Assembly: GCF_029537735.1 (NCBI RefSeq) | Contig: NZ_JARPUQ010000001.1 | Location: 1,398,696 to 1,462,695, forward strand | Length of the DNA stretch: 64,000 bases | Direction of reading: 5' to 3' | From: Robiginitalea aestuariiviva | GTDB taxonomy: Bacteria > Bacteroidota > Bacteroidia > Flavobacteriales > Flavobacteriaceae | Shown: positions 18,476 to 27,071 of the stretch, piece after piece | Layout of the letters: every line of letters starts with the position of its first letter | How positions within the stretch are numbered: the first letter of the stretch is position 1 | Position numbers and translations under genes: made by a program | The notes under the pieces: generated by a model | What the model saw: only the letters and a program-made list of their open reading frames with translations | The model's database searches: none | What the model was told of the DNA's origin: nothing

Positions 18476-19788
18476 AGCATTTACAAGCCCTCATATTGCT
18501 CCTGGCCCTGGTACCGGGCTACGGACAGGAGGACGTACTTACTAAGGAAGAGGCTATCTCCCTGACCCTGGAAAACAACCTGGGCATTCGGGTTTCCCGC
18601 AACCAGCGGCAAATTGATGCCAACAATGCCAGTCTGTTGAATTCCGGCTTCCTGCCTACGGTAACGGCCACAGGTGGCGGGAGTATAGACCGGCAGAACA
18701 CCGAAGGGGTCCTGGCCAACGGGGATACCCGAACGGCCGAAGGGGCAGAAACGCGACGCTACAATGCCTCCCTGAACGTGAATTACACCCTGTTTGACGG
18801 CTTGGGCCGCCTGTACGATTACAAGCGGTTCCAGGAGCGTTCCCAGCAATCCGAACTGGAAGTTCGCCAGGCCATAGAAACCACCATGCTCCAATTGTTT
18901 TCGGTCTACTACGAGGTAGCCCGCCTGGAGGAAAATGTAGGCAACCTGCAACAGGCGCTTACCATTTCCCGGGAGCGGCTGCAACGGGCCCGTTACCAGT
19001 TTGAATTCGGACAGAATACCGGCCTGGATGTACTTAACGCCGAGGTAGATGTCAATACCGATAGTGTAAACCTGTTGAATGCTCAGCAGTTGCTGCGCAA
19101 TACCAAACGGGACCTGAATCTGATCATGAACCGGGAACTGGCGGCGGAATTCCAGGCCGACACTACGGTGCAGTTCCTCCCTGAACTCCGGATGGAGGCC
19201 ATCCTGGACCAGGCCAAAGTGAATAACGTGCGCATGCTGCTGGCGGAAAAGGACATCCTGATCTCCGAGTACAACTGGAAATCGGCCCGGAGCGGCTACC
19301 TGCCCACTATTGGGCTGAGCGGATCCTATGGGTGGAACGAGTCCAGCAACAACAGCCCGCTGGCCTTTGTGCTTCAGAATACCTCGGAAGGCCTGAATGG
19401 AGCCATCAACCTGAGCTGGAACCTCTTTGACGGGGGCCGGACCGTGAACACCACCCGGAATGCCCGGATCTCTTTTGAAAACCAGCAATTGCTGAAAATT
19501 CAGACCGAACTGGAGGTGGAACGGGATATACAGAACGCCTGGGGGGACTATCGCAATGCCCGATACGTCCTGCAGGTACAGCAGACCAACCTGCAGACCA
19601 ACCGGGATAACTTTTCCCGTTCCCAGGAACGCTATGCTTTGGGGCAGATTACCTCCATTGAATTCCGGCAGGCACAACTTAACCTGCTCAATGCCGAACT
19701 GGTGCAGAGCCAGGCCAAGTACAACGCCAAGCTAGCCGAATTGCAACTGCTGCAGGTAAGCGGGGAACTGCTAAACGAGGATTTTTAA
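18472..19788 (+). CDS. TolC-family outer-membrane efflux channel
   Basis: A 438-residue TolC-like protein, third gene of the RND operon, starting in an ATGA overlap with the permease. A signal peptide ('MKHLQALILLLALVPGYGQ') is followed by two outer-membrane-efflux repeats, with 'YEVARLEENVGNLQQALTIS' near 142 and 'WGDYRNARYVLQVQQTNLQ' near 355 marking equivalent helices. 'NLSWNLFDGGR' near 317 is a typical beta-strand/turn of the channel. Together with the two upstream genes it forms a complete tripartite efflux system. No regulator is encoded next to it. Confidence 0.93.
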   Translation: MKHLQALILLLALVPGYGQEDVLTKEEAISLTLENNLGIRVSRNQRQIDANNASLLNSGFLPTVTATGGGSIDRQNTEGVLANGDTRTAEGAETRRYNASLNVNYTLFDGLGRLYDYKRFQERSQQSELEVRQAIETTMLQLFSVYYEVARLEENVGNLQQALTISRERLQRARYQFEFGQNTGLDVLNAEVDVNTDSVNLLNAQQLLRNTKRDLNLIMNRELAAEFQADTTVQFLPELRMEAILDQAKVNNVRMLLAEKDILISEYNWKSARSGYLPTIGLSGSYGWNESSNNSPLAFVLQNTSEGLNGAINLSWNLFDGGRTVNTTRNARISFENQQLLKIQTELEVERDIQNAWGDYRNARYVLQVQQTNLQTNRDNFSRSQERYALGQITSIEFRQAQLNLLNAELVQSQAKYNAKLAELQLLQVSGELLNEDF

Positions 19789-19957
19789 GAAGACCCTACT
19801 TGCCCGGCGACTGAATACCTGTAGGCGCAGGGAGGGGAAGGCCGCTGCAATCTAAATTCGGGTACAGGTTGTATTTTGATCCTGGGGGCAGGAACGGGGG
19901 TGTTCCCCCTAAAGGAATGGCGAAAGAAAACTGCAACTCCACAAAAAGCAGGTAGCC

Positions 19958-20140
19958 GTGATTGAACACTTTTTTCAATGTCCGTATTGCTGGGAATCCA
20001 TCTCGATACTGGTCGATCCTTCGGCCGGGGACCAGCATTATGTGGAAGACTGTGAGGTCTGCTGTAACCCTATAGACTTTCATATGCGTTTCGCTTCGGG
20101 CGAACTCATAGAATTTCAGGCAGATGCCCTGGGTCAATAA
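19958..20140 (+). CDS. CPXCG-motif cysteine-rich small protein
   Basis: A 60-residue protein with a 'CPYCWESI' pair and a second pair 'CEVCC', a treble-clef or zinc-ribbon-like site that probably binds Zn. It belongs to the short CPXCG family found in many proteobacteria and Bacteroidota; no function is known. The start is a GTG at 19958, with AGCAGG a few bases upstream. It lies alone, convergent with the phosphoesterase whose stop is 3 bp away. Confidence 0.8.
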   Translation: MIEHFFQCPYCWESISILVDPSAGDQHYVEDCEVCCNPIDFHMRFASGELIEFQADALGQ

Positions 20141-20143
20141 GGA

Positions 20144-21172
20144 TCAGGGCCGTGGCGGGTCCTGGGCCGGTGGCAGGTGACCCTCTGCCTGCAGGATGCC
20201 ATCCATGCGCAGGTGGGTGATTACCGGTGTTTCTCCCATACGCACCAGGCTAACATGGTCGAAGGCCGTAGAATCCCCTTCCACCTGACTCCCTCCCGTG
20301 GTGCCCAGGATCATATAATCCATACCGTTTCGCTTCCGATGCGAAAACCTGTGAAAATGCCCGTTGATTACGGTGTATTTACGGCCCTCCAGGGCAGTTT
20401 CCAGGGCTTCCAGTGGGGCTACATCCCGACTCAGGCTCATGCCGTCGTTGCGTAACCAGAGGGGTTTGTGCATCAGCAGGAAGGTCCAGCGCACATCGGG
20501 GTATTGTTGGAGTACCTCCCGGAAATAGGTGAGTTGCTCGCTCCCCATTCCCCCAAGGTTGCGTTCCGGCATTCGGTAGTAAGTAGATTCGGGATAACTG
20601 CCTTCCAACTCCCCGTCCAGGATGCGGATGGCCGAATCCCGGGCCTGGTAGATTTCCTGCATGCGATCCTCCGTATAATCCTCGGAGTCTATCATCAGGA
20701 ATAGCACATTATCGAACACAAAATGGTAATAGCGTGGGCCATAGCGCCGTGCCCAGAATTCCCGCATCTTTACATTGGTCAGATCGTGGTTGCCGCCCAG
20801 GTGGAAAAAGGGCATCTGGAGTTTATCTGCCCGGGCATCAAAAAAATCCCATTCCTTTTGGAGTTGTAACTCATCTTCCGTGCCTCCGTCAATCAGGTCC
20901 CCTACGCTCAGTACAAAGGTGGGGTCCAGCTGATTGAGTTGTGCTACTGCCCTGCTGAATACCCCGGGGCGTTCGCCCCCATTCAGGTCTGAAATGATGG
21001 CGAAGGTAAAATCTGTTTCGGTAGGCTCGAAAGCTTCCGAATTCCAGGGCCTGGGCCCTTCCGAAAGGTCATGACGAAAAACCGGCTCGGGGCCCTTTTG
21101 TTGGTCCCTGCAGCCCTGCCATATACCGGTGGCTGCCAGGACCCCGAGAACGATGCCCAGATTCCTGCCCAT
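20144..21172 (-). CDS. Lipoprotein metallophosphoesterase (calcineurin-like)
   Basis: A 342-residue exported phosphoesterase. The ATG at 21172 gives a proper SPII signal ('MGRNLGIVLGVLAATGIWQGC'). The metal-site motifs run in order: 'AIISDLNGGE' (a variant of DxH, with Asn replacing His), 'VLSVGDLIDGG' (GDxxD), 'FHLGGNHDLT' (GNHD), 'LLMHKPLW' and 'VINGHFHRFSH' (GHxH). The first motif is atypical but the rest are intact. A role in phosphoester cleavage in the periplasm or at the surface is expected; the substrate is unknown. It is divergent from the FGE-like lipoprotein gene, with 58 bp between their starts. Confidence 0.85.
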   Translation of the reverse strand: MGRNLGIVLGVLAATGIWQGCRDQQKGPEPVFRHDLSEGPRPWNSEAFEPTETDFTFAIISDLNGGERPGVFSRAVAQLNQLDPTFVLSVGDLIDGGTEDELQLQKEWDFFDARADKLQMPFFHLGGNHDLTNVKMREFWARRYGPRYYHFVFDNVLFLMIDSEDYTEDRMQEIYQARDSAIRILDGELEGSYPESTYYRMPERNLGGMGSEQLTYFREVLQQYPDVRWTFLLMHKPLWLRNDGMSLSRDVAPLEALETALEGRKYTVINGHFHRFSHRKRNGMDYMILGTTGGSQVEGDSTAFDHVSLVRMGETPVITHLRMDGILQAEGHLPPAQDPPRP

Positions 21173-21230
21173 GGTGTTACATCTGCTTTTCATTCGTATT
21201 ATTGTAAAGGTTCATCAAGACAACTACCCT

Positions 21231-22328
21231 ATGAGGCTGGCCCCATTTCCGGGATATTGCAAAAGATACATCATTATTTGGTTGTGTGCTGCACTGGCCC
21301 TGGAGGGCTGCCGGGATCACCCTGCCGCCGACCGCATGGAGGCCGGATCTACCCCGGCCAAAGCCCCGGTTGCACCGGAAGGAATGGCTTACATTCCAGG
21401 GGGTCAATTCCTGATGGGGGGCAAATCTGCCCAGGCGCAGGAAGATGAATTGCCGCGCAGGTCCGTAGGGGTGTCCGCGTTCTTTATGGATCGCACCGAG
21501 GTGACCAACCTTCAGTTCCAGGCTTTTACGGAGGCTACGGGTTACGTAACCATTGCAGAGCAACCGGTAGACTGGGAAGCCCTTAAGACACAGCTCCCCC
21601 CTGGCACCCCAAAACCCCCGGATTCCTTGTTGGCCGCCGGGTCCCTGGTATTCCAGCCAACGGACGGCCCGGTAGACTTAAGGGACCTGAGCCAGTGGTG
21701 GGCATGGACCCTTGGGGCGGATTGGAAACATCCGGAAGGCCCTGGCAGCAGCCTGGAGGGCCGTTGGGACCACCCAGTGGTCCATATTGCCAGGGAAGAT
21801 GCCCAGGCCTATGCCCGTTGGGCCGGCAAGCGCCTGCCTACGGAGGCAGAGTGGGAGTGGGCCGCCATGGGCGGACTGAAAGACCCGAAATACCCCTGGG
21901 GAAACGACCCGGTTACGGCCGCCGCCGACCGGGCGAATTTCTGGCAGGGGGTGTTCCCCTTTCGCAATGATACCTTAGATGGATACTACCGCACGGCTCC
22001 TGTGGGGTCCTACCCGGCCAATGGGTATGGCCTTTTCGATATGGCGGGGAATGTCTGGGAATGGTGTGCGGACAAGTACCGCGCAGATACCTACCAAATG
22101 CAAACGGCCCCGTCGGAAGTGATTAATCCGCTGGGCCCGGATACCTCCTTTGACCCGGCCGAACCCCAGGCAGAAAAATATGTGATCCGCGGAGGGTCAT
22201 ATCTCTGCAGTGAATCCTATTGCACGGGATACCGCGTGTCCCGGCGCATGCGCTCCACCCCGGATTCCGGCTTCGGTCATACCGGGTTCCGATGTGTGAA
22301 AAATGTGGAAGACGCCCCGGGAGGCTAA
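21231..22328 (+). CDS. Formylglycine-generating-enzyme (SUMF1) family lipoprotein with the catalytic Cys pair
   Basis: A 365-residue protein of the FGE-sulfatase family. Family motifs are complete: 'MAYIPGGQFLMGGKS' near 54, 'DRTEVTNLQFQAFTEATGY' near 85, 'HPVVHIAREDAQAYARWAGKRLPTEAEWEWAA' (in parts, near 181-212), 'GLFDMAGNVWEW' near 266, and the end 'GHTGFRCV'. Unlike GldK, it has Cys326 and Cys331 in 'CSESYC', matching in spacing and surroundings the catalytic pair of human FGE (C336/C341). It therefore probably oxidises a sulfatase active-site Cys to formylglycine. The ATG at 21231 gives 'MRLAPFPGYCKRYIIIWLCA' and a Cys after 'ALEG', a lipoprotein-like signal. An exported FGE is unusual for bacteria. 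No sulfatase gene is in the window. Confidence 0.85.
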   Translation: MRLAPFPGYCKRYIIIWLCAALALEGCRDHPAADRMEAGSTPAKAPVAPEGMAYIPGGQFLMGGKSAQAQEDELPRRSVGVSAFFMDRTEVTNLQFQAFTEATGYVTIAEQPVDWEALKTQLPPGTPKPPDSLLAAGSLVFQPTDGPVDLRDLSQWWAWTLGADWKHPEGPGSSLEGRWDHPVVHIAREDAQAYARWAGKRLPTEAEWEWAAMGGLKDPKYPWGNDPVTAAADRANFWQGVFPFRNDTLDGYYRTAPVGSYPANGYGLFDMAGNVWEWCADKYRADTYQMQTAPSEVINPLGPDTSFDPAEPQAEKYVIRGGSYLCSESYCTGYRVSRRMRSTPDSGFGHTGFRCVKNVEDAPGG

Positions 22329-22603
22329 TCGTCAAAATACCGGCGCAACTGAGTGCGTACATAGATGAAACGCCCGATGCCGATACCCAGGACAATTGGG
22401 GCCAGGACGGTCAGGAAATACCCCACGGTAACTATTTCCTGCAGCAGGCTTAGTTTCAGGATGGCAAAACCGGAACTCAGGAATACGATAAATGTGCGGA
22501 AATACGCCAGGAACGTCCTTTCATTGGCCAGGCGTGTCCGTTCCATGGCCAGGAAATCCGTGGGTTTTAAATCCTTCTTGTTTTTTTTGGTCTTGGCACT
22601 CAT
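22325..22603 (-). CDS. DUF202 (YidH-like) membrane protein
   Basis: A 92-residue protein with a basic N-terminus ('MSAKTKKNKKDLKP'), the family motif 'LAMERTRLANERTFLAYFRTF' split across residues 18-38, and two membrane helices ('FIVFLSSGFAILKL' and 'VGYFLTVLAPIVLGIGIGRF'). DUF202 proteins are small inner-membrane proteins of unknown function. The start at 22603 was preferred to the upstream in-frame ATG because the extra ten residues are not family-like. Its stop overlaps the stop of the convergent FGE gene. Confidence 0.8.
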   Translation of the reverse strand: MSAKTKKNKKDLKPTDFLAMERTRLANERTFLAYFRTFIVFLSSGFAILKLSLLQEIVTVGYFLTVLAPIVLGIGIGRFIYVRTQLRRYFDD

Positions 22604-22684
22604 TTGTGGAGGTTTATGCCCGGCCTCGGGCATATATCAGGGCAAATTTCGGAAATTCCATGGGAATTTGACAGGTTGGCCCAT

Positions 22685-23794
22685 TTAAGCTTCAGGGTGC
22701 TCCCTGGATAGAGGTCGCTTGTGCCAGTATCCTGCCAGGATGGAGCCGGAAATATTCATGAGGGGGCCAAAAACGGCTGGTGCCAGCCCCATGGTTGCAA
22801 TTTTGCCCATGGAATATGCAATCCCCGAAGCCAGGCCACTATTCTGCATGCCCACCTCCAGGGCAATGGTGCGTGCATCCCGCGGGGTCATCCGCCAGAG
22901 GCGGGCGTAGCCGTATCCCAAAAGGTAGCCGCTGAAATTATGTGCCAGAACCACCAAAATCAGGGTGCCGCCCATCTGCAACAGGCTTTCCCGGCCGGCA
23001 GCTGTTATGATTATGATAATCAGCGCAATGGCAGCCATGGAAAGCCATGGCAGGAATTGGTTTACCCGCTGTAGTTTAGACCCGAGCAGGCGGTTGGCCC
23101 AAAGCCCGGCCCCAATGGGCAGCAGGATCATTTTAACGATGTCCCACATCATGGTCAGCACATCCACTGTAACCAATTCCCCGGCAAGCAGGCGCATACC
23201 CATGGGGGTTACCAAAGGGGCAAGCAGGGTTGCCAGGGCAGTGATGGTTACGGATAAGGCCAGGTTGGCCCGCGCCAGGTAAGCCATTACATTAGAGGCT
23301 ACCCCGCTGGGGGAACACCCCACCAATACAATCCCGGCAGCAATTACCGGAGGCAGGCCGCTGGTATGGGCCAGCACATACCCCACCAGGGGCATCAGGG
23401 TGAGTTGGGCTGTGAGCCCGACCAATACCCCTTTAGGCTCACGTAGCACCCCCAGGAAATCCGAGAGGCTCATGGCAGTTCCCATCCCGAACATAATCAA
23501 CTGGATCAGGGGAATGATAAGCCCGGTAAGCCGGTAGTTCCCAATGGTGGTAAACCAGGACGGATGATATAAGGCCAGGGTTACCCCGGCAAAAATAATG
23601 ACGGGGAAGCGAAACCCCTTCAGTGCCGGGAAGCCCCCAAATCCCAGGGCCAGCATAAGGAACCCAAGGGTGAGCGGGGTTCCGGCATCTGTTGCGGTAT
23701 CTGCCAGGAAGTGCCAGGCTGCCCACCCGAAAAGGGAGGCGGCCAATACCAGGGCGAGCACATACGGATTGCGGCGGCGGTCTGGCATTTTCAT
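22685..23794 (-). CDS. Bile acid:sodium symporter (BASS) family transporter
   Basis: A 369-residue integral membrane protein with about ten helices, related to ArsB-type/BASS Na+-coupled organic anion carriers. Landmarks are 'IIPLIQLIMFGMGTAMSLSDF' near 92, 'VLVGCSPSGVASNVMAYLARANLALSV' near 158 (the conserved crossover G-C-x-P-G/S region) and 'IALEVGMQNSGLASGIAY' near 310 (the second crossover with E..QN). The ATG at 23794 overlaps the madM stop as ATGA, so it is the last gene of the malonate operon. It may import another mono- or dicarboxylate, or pantoate/pyruvate-like anions as other BASS members do; the substrate is not known. Confidence 0.88.
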   Translation of the reverse strand: MKMPDRRRNPYVLALVLAASLFGWAAWHFLADTATDAGTPLTLGFLMLALGFGGFPALKGFRFPVIIFAGVTLALYHPSWFTTIGNYRLTGLIIPLIQLIMFGMGTAMSLSDFLGVLREPKGVLVGLTAQLTLMPLVGYVLAHTSGLPPVIAAGIVLVGCSPSGVASNVMAYLARANLALSVTITALATLLAPLVTPMGMRLLAGELVTVDVLTMMWDIVKMILLPIGAGLWANRLLGSKLQRVNQFLPWLSMAAIALIIIIITAAGRESLLQMGGTLILVVLAHNFSGYLLGYGYARLWRMTPRDARTIALEVGMQNSGLASGIAYSMGKIATMGLAPAVFGPLMNISGSILAGYWHKRPLSREHPEA

Positions 23795-24540
23795 AGGGGG
23801 AACAGGGTCCGCAGCAGGATATAGAACACCGAGGGGCATAACAGGCATCCCAGGCCGGTGTAGAAGGTGGCCGTCATGGCCCCGTAAGGGACCAGTTTTT
23901 CGTCTGAAGCAGCCAGGCCCGCCACCACCCCGCTGGTGGTGCCGATAAGCCCTCCGAAGACCATGGCCGCATGTGGGGTATTCAGCCCGATCCGCCGCGC
24001 CGCCCAGGGGGTGGCGATGGTGGTGACCAGGGTTTTGATCACCCCTGCCGCCACCGAAATGGCGATGACTTCAGAGGAGGCCCCAATGGCAGATCCCGTA
24101 ACCGGCCCTACAATATACGTACAGGCCCCCGCTCCTATGGTGGTTATACTGACGGCATCGGTATACCCCATGGCCAGAGCAGCCAGGCTGCCTACCAGAA
24201 AGGAAATGCCTACGCCTGTAAAGAGGGATACCAACCCAGCTTTGCCCGTTCGGCGGATGGTTTCCAGATCTGCGCCCATGGCCGTGGCAACCACGGCAAA
24301 ATCCCGGAACATAGAACCGCCCAGTACCGCCAGGCCGGCAAATAACGGATGGTCTGCAATCCCCTTTTTACCCCCGGTAAAGGCCAGGGCCAAACCCATC
24401 AGGATGGCCAGGGCTGCCGCCGGGATTCGGCCCTTGGTGAGGTAGCGGGAAACCCCATGGGCCAGTAAAAGGATGCCTCCCACCATCAGGAAGGCGAAGA
24501 TGAGCCCGTTGGTATCGAGTAAGCGCTCCAGTACGTCCAT
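23791..24540 (-). CDS. madM: Malonate transporter subunit MadM
   Basis: A 249-residue membrane protein with about eight helices matching MadM, the larger subunit of the two-component Na+:malonate carrier MadLM. Recognisable segments are 'HPLFAGLAVLGGSMFRDFAVVATAMGA' in the first third, 'TTIGAGACTYIVGPVTGSAIGASSEVIAISVAAG' in the middle, and 'LNTPHAAMVFGGLIGTTSGVVAGLAA' in the last third. The ATG at 24540 shares its A with the madL TGA (TGATG), which supports coupled translation; a TTG one codon earlier is less likely. Neighbours madL and matB make the substrate call firm. Confidence 0.9.
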   Translation of the reverse strand: MDVLERLLDTNGLIFAFLMVGGILLLAHGVSRYLTKGRIPAAALAILMGLALAFTGGKKGIADHPLFAGLAVLGGSMFRDFAVVATAMGADLETIRRTGKAGLVSLFTGVGISFLVGSLAALAMGYTDAVSITTIGAGACTYIVGPVTGSAIGASSEVIAISVAAGVIKTLVTTIATPWAARRIGLNTPHAAMVFGGLIGTTSGVVAGLAASDEKLVPYGAMTATFYTGLGCLLCPSVFYILLRTLFPL

Positions 24541-24917
24541 CAATTTCCGCGTTTTTCAGTGTCTTTGCGGCCTATGCGCGCCAAAATCGGGACCAACATA
24601 AACCCGGCCAATGTGGCACCGGCACCGGCCAACAGGGCTACCCACCCCCCGCCAAAGGCGGCCTTGACATTCAGGGTAGCGGCCATGGCCACAATAATGG
24701 GGATATACATGGCGCTCCAAAAGCCGATACCCGATGCAGTTTCGGGCCCCAGCCTGCCCCTGCGCCCCAGGTAGGCGGCCCCGAGCATCAGCAGGAGCAT
24801 GGCAAAACCGACCCCGCCGATATCGCCCGGGATCCCCAGCAGGTTACCCAGTTGCTGCCCCAGGTATTTTCCAACCAAAAAACAAGCGCATAGCAGGGCT
24901 ACTCCGTAAATTTTCAT
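24540..24917 (-). CDS. madL: Malonate transporter subunit MadL
   Basis: A 125-residue membrane protein with four helices, the small subunit of the MadLM malonate:Na+ symporter. It opens with 'MKIYGVALLCACFLVGKYLG' and has the family segments 'GIPGDIGGVGFAMLLLML' (31-48) and 'SGIGFWSAMYIPIIVAMAA' (65-83). It starts in a 4-nt overlap (ATGA) with matB and ends in TGATG with madM, so matB, madL, madM and the BASS gene form one tightly coupled operon read from 26410 to 22685. Confidence 0.9.
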   Translation of the reverse strand: MKIYGVALLCACFLVGKYLGQQLGNLLGIPGDIGGVGFAMLLLMLGAAYLGRRGRLGPETASGIGFWSAMYIPIIVAMAATLNVKAAFGGGWVALLAGAGATLAGFMLVPILARIGRKDTEKRGN

Positions 24918-26410
24918 GGGGTATCGGTTTGGTCCTGAAACAGGGCTTTCACTTCGTTCTTGGTCACCTTGCCCAGCACATTGCGGGGCAATTCGCTTAC
25001 CGTTAGGTACGCACGGGGTGTTTTATACGCAGGCAGGCGTTCCCGTAGCCATTCCGAGATGGCCTCTTGCCTGAAGGAATCTGAGGGCACCACGGCCGCG
25101 CCAATCCGCTCGCCCCATTCCAAATCCGGGATGCCCACTACGGCGCAATCCTGAATATCCGGGTGAGTGCGCAATACTTCTTCAATTTCCAGGGCGGAGA
25201 TTTTATATCCCCCGGATTTAATAATATCCACGGAGTTACGGCCCAGAATGCGGTAGCTTCCCCTTTCAAGTACGGCAATGTCGCCGGTGCAGAACCAACC
25301 ATCCGGGGTGAAGGCCTCTCGCGTGGCCTCGGGTTTTCCCCAGTATTCGCTGAATACATTGGCTCCCTGTACCTGGATTTCCCCGGGGTCCCCTGCCGCA
25401 ACAGGTTTATTTTGCTCGTCGGCCAGGCGGATATGCACCCCGGGAAGTGCCTGCCCGATTGCCCCTGGCCTGCGTTCCCCCCGGTAAGGGTTGCTGATGG
25501 CCATCCCCATCTCGGTCATGCCATAGCGTTCCAGCAGGGTGTGCCCGCTAATCTCGCGCCAGGCTTCCAGTACACTTACCGGCAGGGCTGCCGAGCCGGA
25601 TACCATCAGCCGAAATGTGCAAAGCCGCTGTTTCAGGGCCTGCTGTTCGGGTTTTGGGAGGACGTTAAAATGACTGATAAGTTGATAATAGATGGTGGGC
25701 ACGGCCATAAAAACATTGATCTCACCCCGGGAAAACAGGTCAAAGACCGCAGCCGGGCTAAACCGGGGCAGGAACTGGCAGCAGGCACCACTCCAAAGCG
25801 CACAGCAAAGCATGTTCACGATCCCGTGTACGTGATGCAGGGGCAGGACGTTCAGGACCTGATCCCCCGCTTGCCATTCCCAGGCGTCCACCAGGGTGGT
25901 GATCTGGGTCCGGATGTTGGCATGGGTGGTTACTACCCCTTTGGGCAGGCCTGTAGTGCCGCTGGTATACAGGATCATGGCCCGGCGTTCCAGGCCAATT
26001 TCCGGCAATTCCCCCGAAGCGGTTTCCACGGATTCCACGGGGATCATGTCTATGCCCTTTTTCCCTTTAAACGGGGCGAGTTTTTCCGCAAAGTCCCTAT
26101 GGTAAACCAGGGCTTCTGCCCCCGTGTCATCAAGCACATACTCCATGGAAGGCAGAGGGTGCTTTTCACAAAGGGGAACGGCTATGCCCCCGGCGCGCCA
26201 GATGCCCCATTGCACACTTACGTAATCGAATCCCGCAGGCAGTAAAAAAGCAATCCGGGCTTCTTCCAGGTCTGTTCGCCCTTGCAAGAGGGCATGGGCC
26301 ACCTGCCCGGAAGCGTCCAGGAGTTGCTGGTATGAATAGGACTTCCGGTTGTCTTGGATGGCTTTCCGGGATGCGAACTCCCGGGCGCGTTCTACCAGGC
26401 TAATACACAT
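24914..26410 (-). CDS. matB: Malonyl-CoA synthetase (malonate-CoA ligase, MatB/ACSF3 type)
   Basis: A 498-residue acyl-CoA synthetase of the ANL superfamily that converts malonate, ATP and CoA to malonyl-CoA. P-loop 'LYTSGTTGLPKGVV' is near 150, 'LLERYGMTEMGMAISNPYRGE' near 287 and 'PGAIGQALPGV' just after it; the 'RYGMTExGMxxSNP' context and the GERRPG arginines are typical of MatB/ACSF3 malonyl-CoA synthetases. 'WFCTGDIA' binds the AMP ribose and 'NVLGKVTKNEV' carries the C-terminal catalytic Lys. Its link to madLM by a 4-nt overlap makes malonate the likely substrate. No malonyl-CoA decarboxylase is adjacent, so the product may feed fatty-acid synthesis. Confidence 0.88.
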   Translation of the reverse strand: MCISLVERAREFASRKAIQDNRKSYSYQQLLDASGQVAHALLQGRTDLEEARIAFLLPAGFDYVSVQWGIWRAGGIAVPLCEKHPLPSMEYVLDDTGAEALVYHRDFAEKLAPFKGKKGIDMIPVESVETASGELPEIGLERRAMILYTSGTTGLPKGVVTTHANIRTQITTLVDAWEWQAGDQVLNVLPLHHVHGIVNMLCCALWSGACCQFLPRFSPAAVFDLFSRGEINVFMAVPTIYYQLISHFNVLPKPEQQALKQRLCTFRLMVSGSAALPVSVLEAWREISGHTLLERYGMTEMGMAISNPYRGERRPGAIGQALPGVHIRLADEQNKPVAAGDPGEIQVQGANVFSEYWGKPEATREAFTPDGWFCTGDIAVLERGSYRILGRNSVDIIKSGGYKISALEIEEVLRTHPDIQDCAVVGIPDLEWGERIGAAVVPSDSFRQEAISEWLRERLPAYKTPRAYLTVSELPRNVLGKVTKNEVKALFQDQTDTP

Positions 26411-26553
26411 GGGTATAAGGGGGTTTCAGGGGATGCCTATTGACGTCCGGAGTTAAATGTATGAAAGATTTGGGAACTGGCTCCGGCCTTTCTTTTCACA
26501 GCCCAAAGCATAAAAATTGCGATATTGTAAGGGCAACCCGTAAATCCCTTGTG

Positions 26554-27000
26554 ATGGACGCTACTTTTCTCCGGCCCCTGATTGAACAGAACCAGCGCAC
26601 CTGCAAATACGCTTTTGGCGAGGTGTCCGAAGCCAACCAGAGCTGGCGCCTGAACCCCGAAACGGCCAGTGCCGGGTTTATCCTGCGCCATACCGGAGAG
26701 ATCATGCATCTGCTGATGAGCCTGATGGGAGAGCCCACTAAGGTAAAGAATACCACGATGGGGTTTGAAGACCAGGGCCAGGGCGCCGAGGTATCTGCCT
26801 CGCGGAACCTTGTACATTCCGGTTACGAGAAACTCTATCTCCTGGCAGACCAGAAAGACGCTGCCTGGTGGGACGAGGTTGTTGATACCTCCTTTTTTGG
26901 CCCCATCCAGCGTATCAGGCTCTTCGGACACGTCCTGAACCACAATGCCTATCATGCCGGGCAGATTGGCCTGACCCTGAAACGACACCAGGCGAAGTAG
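26554..27000 (+). CDS. DinB family protein
   Basis: A 148-residue four-helix-bundle protein of the DinB/YfiT superfamily. The metal-binding histidines are visible: 'FILRHTGEIMHLL' near 40-52 and the C-terminal H-x3-H in 'HVLNHNAYHAGQIG' (near 127-140). Family members are thiol-dependent transferases or have unknown roles; the substrate cannot be told here. The start at 26554 was chosen because 'MDATFLRPLIEQNQRTCKYA' gives the usual first helix; the upstream in-frame codons are not family-like. Divergent from matB. Confidence 0.82.
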   Translation: MDATFLRPLIEQNQRTCKYAFGEVSEANQSWRLNPETASAGFILRHTGEIMHLLMSLMGEPTKVKNTTMGFEDQGQGAEVSASRNLVHSGYEKLYLLADQKDAAWWDEVVDTSFFGPIQRIRLFGHVLNHNAYHAGQIGLTLKRHQAK

Positions 27001-27071
27001 TTCCTGTTCTGCCCCTGCGCCAGCCGAATATTTTGTACCTTCTAACCTTGCCAAAATAAACGATTGATACC

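Noticed and set aside
19796-20137. 113-codon minus-strand ORF over the CPXCG gene
   Set aside because: No family features, while the plus-strand frame has the two Cys pairs of a known small family.
24540-24543. TTG start for madM
   Set aside because: The ATG at 24540 follows at once and shares its A with the madL stop, a normal coupled arrangement.
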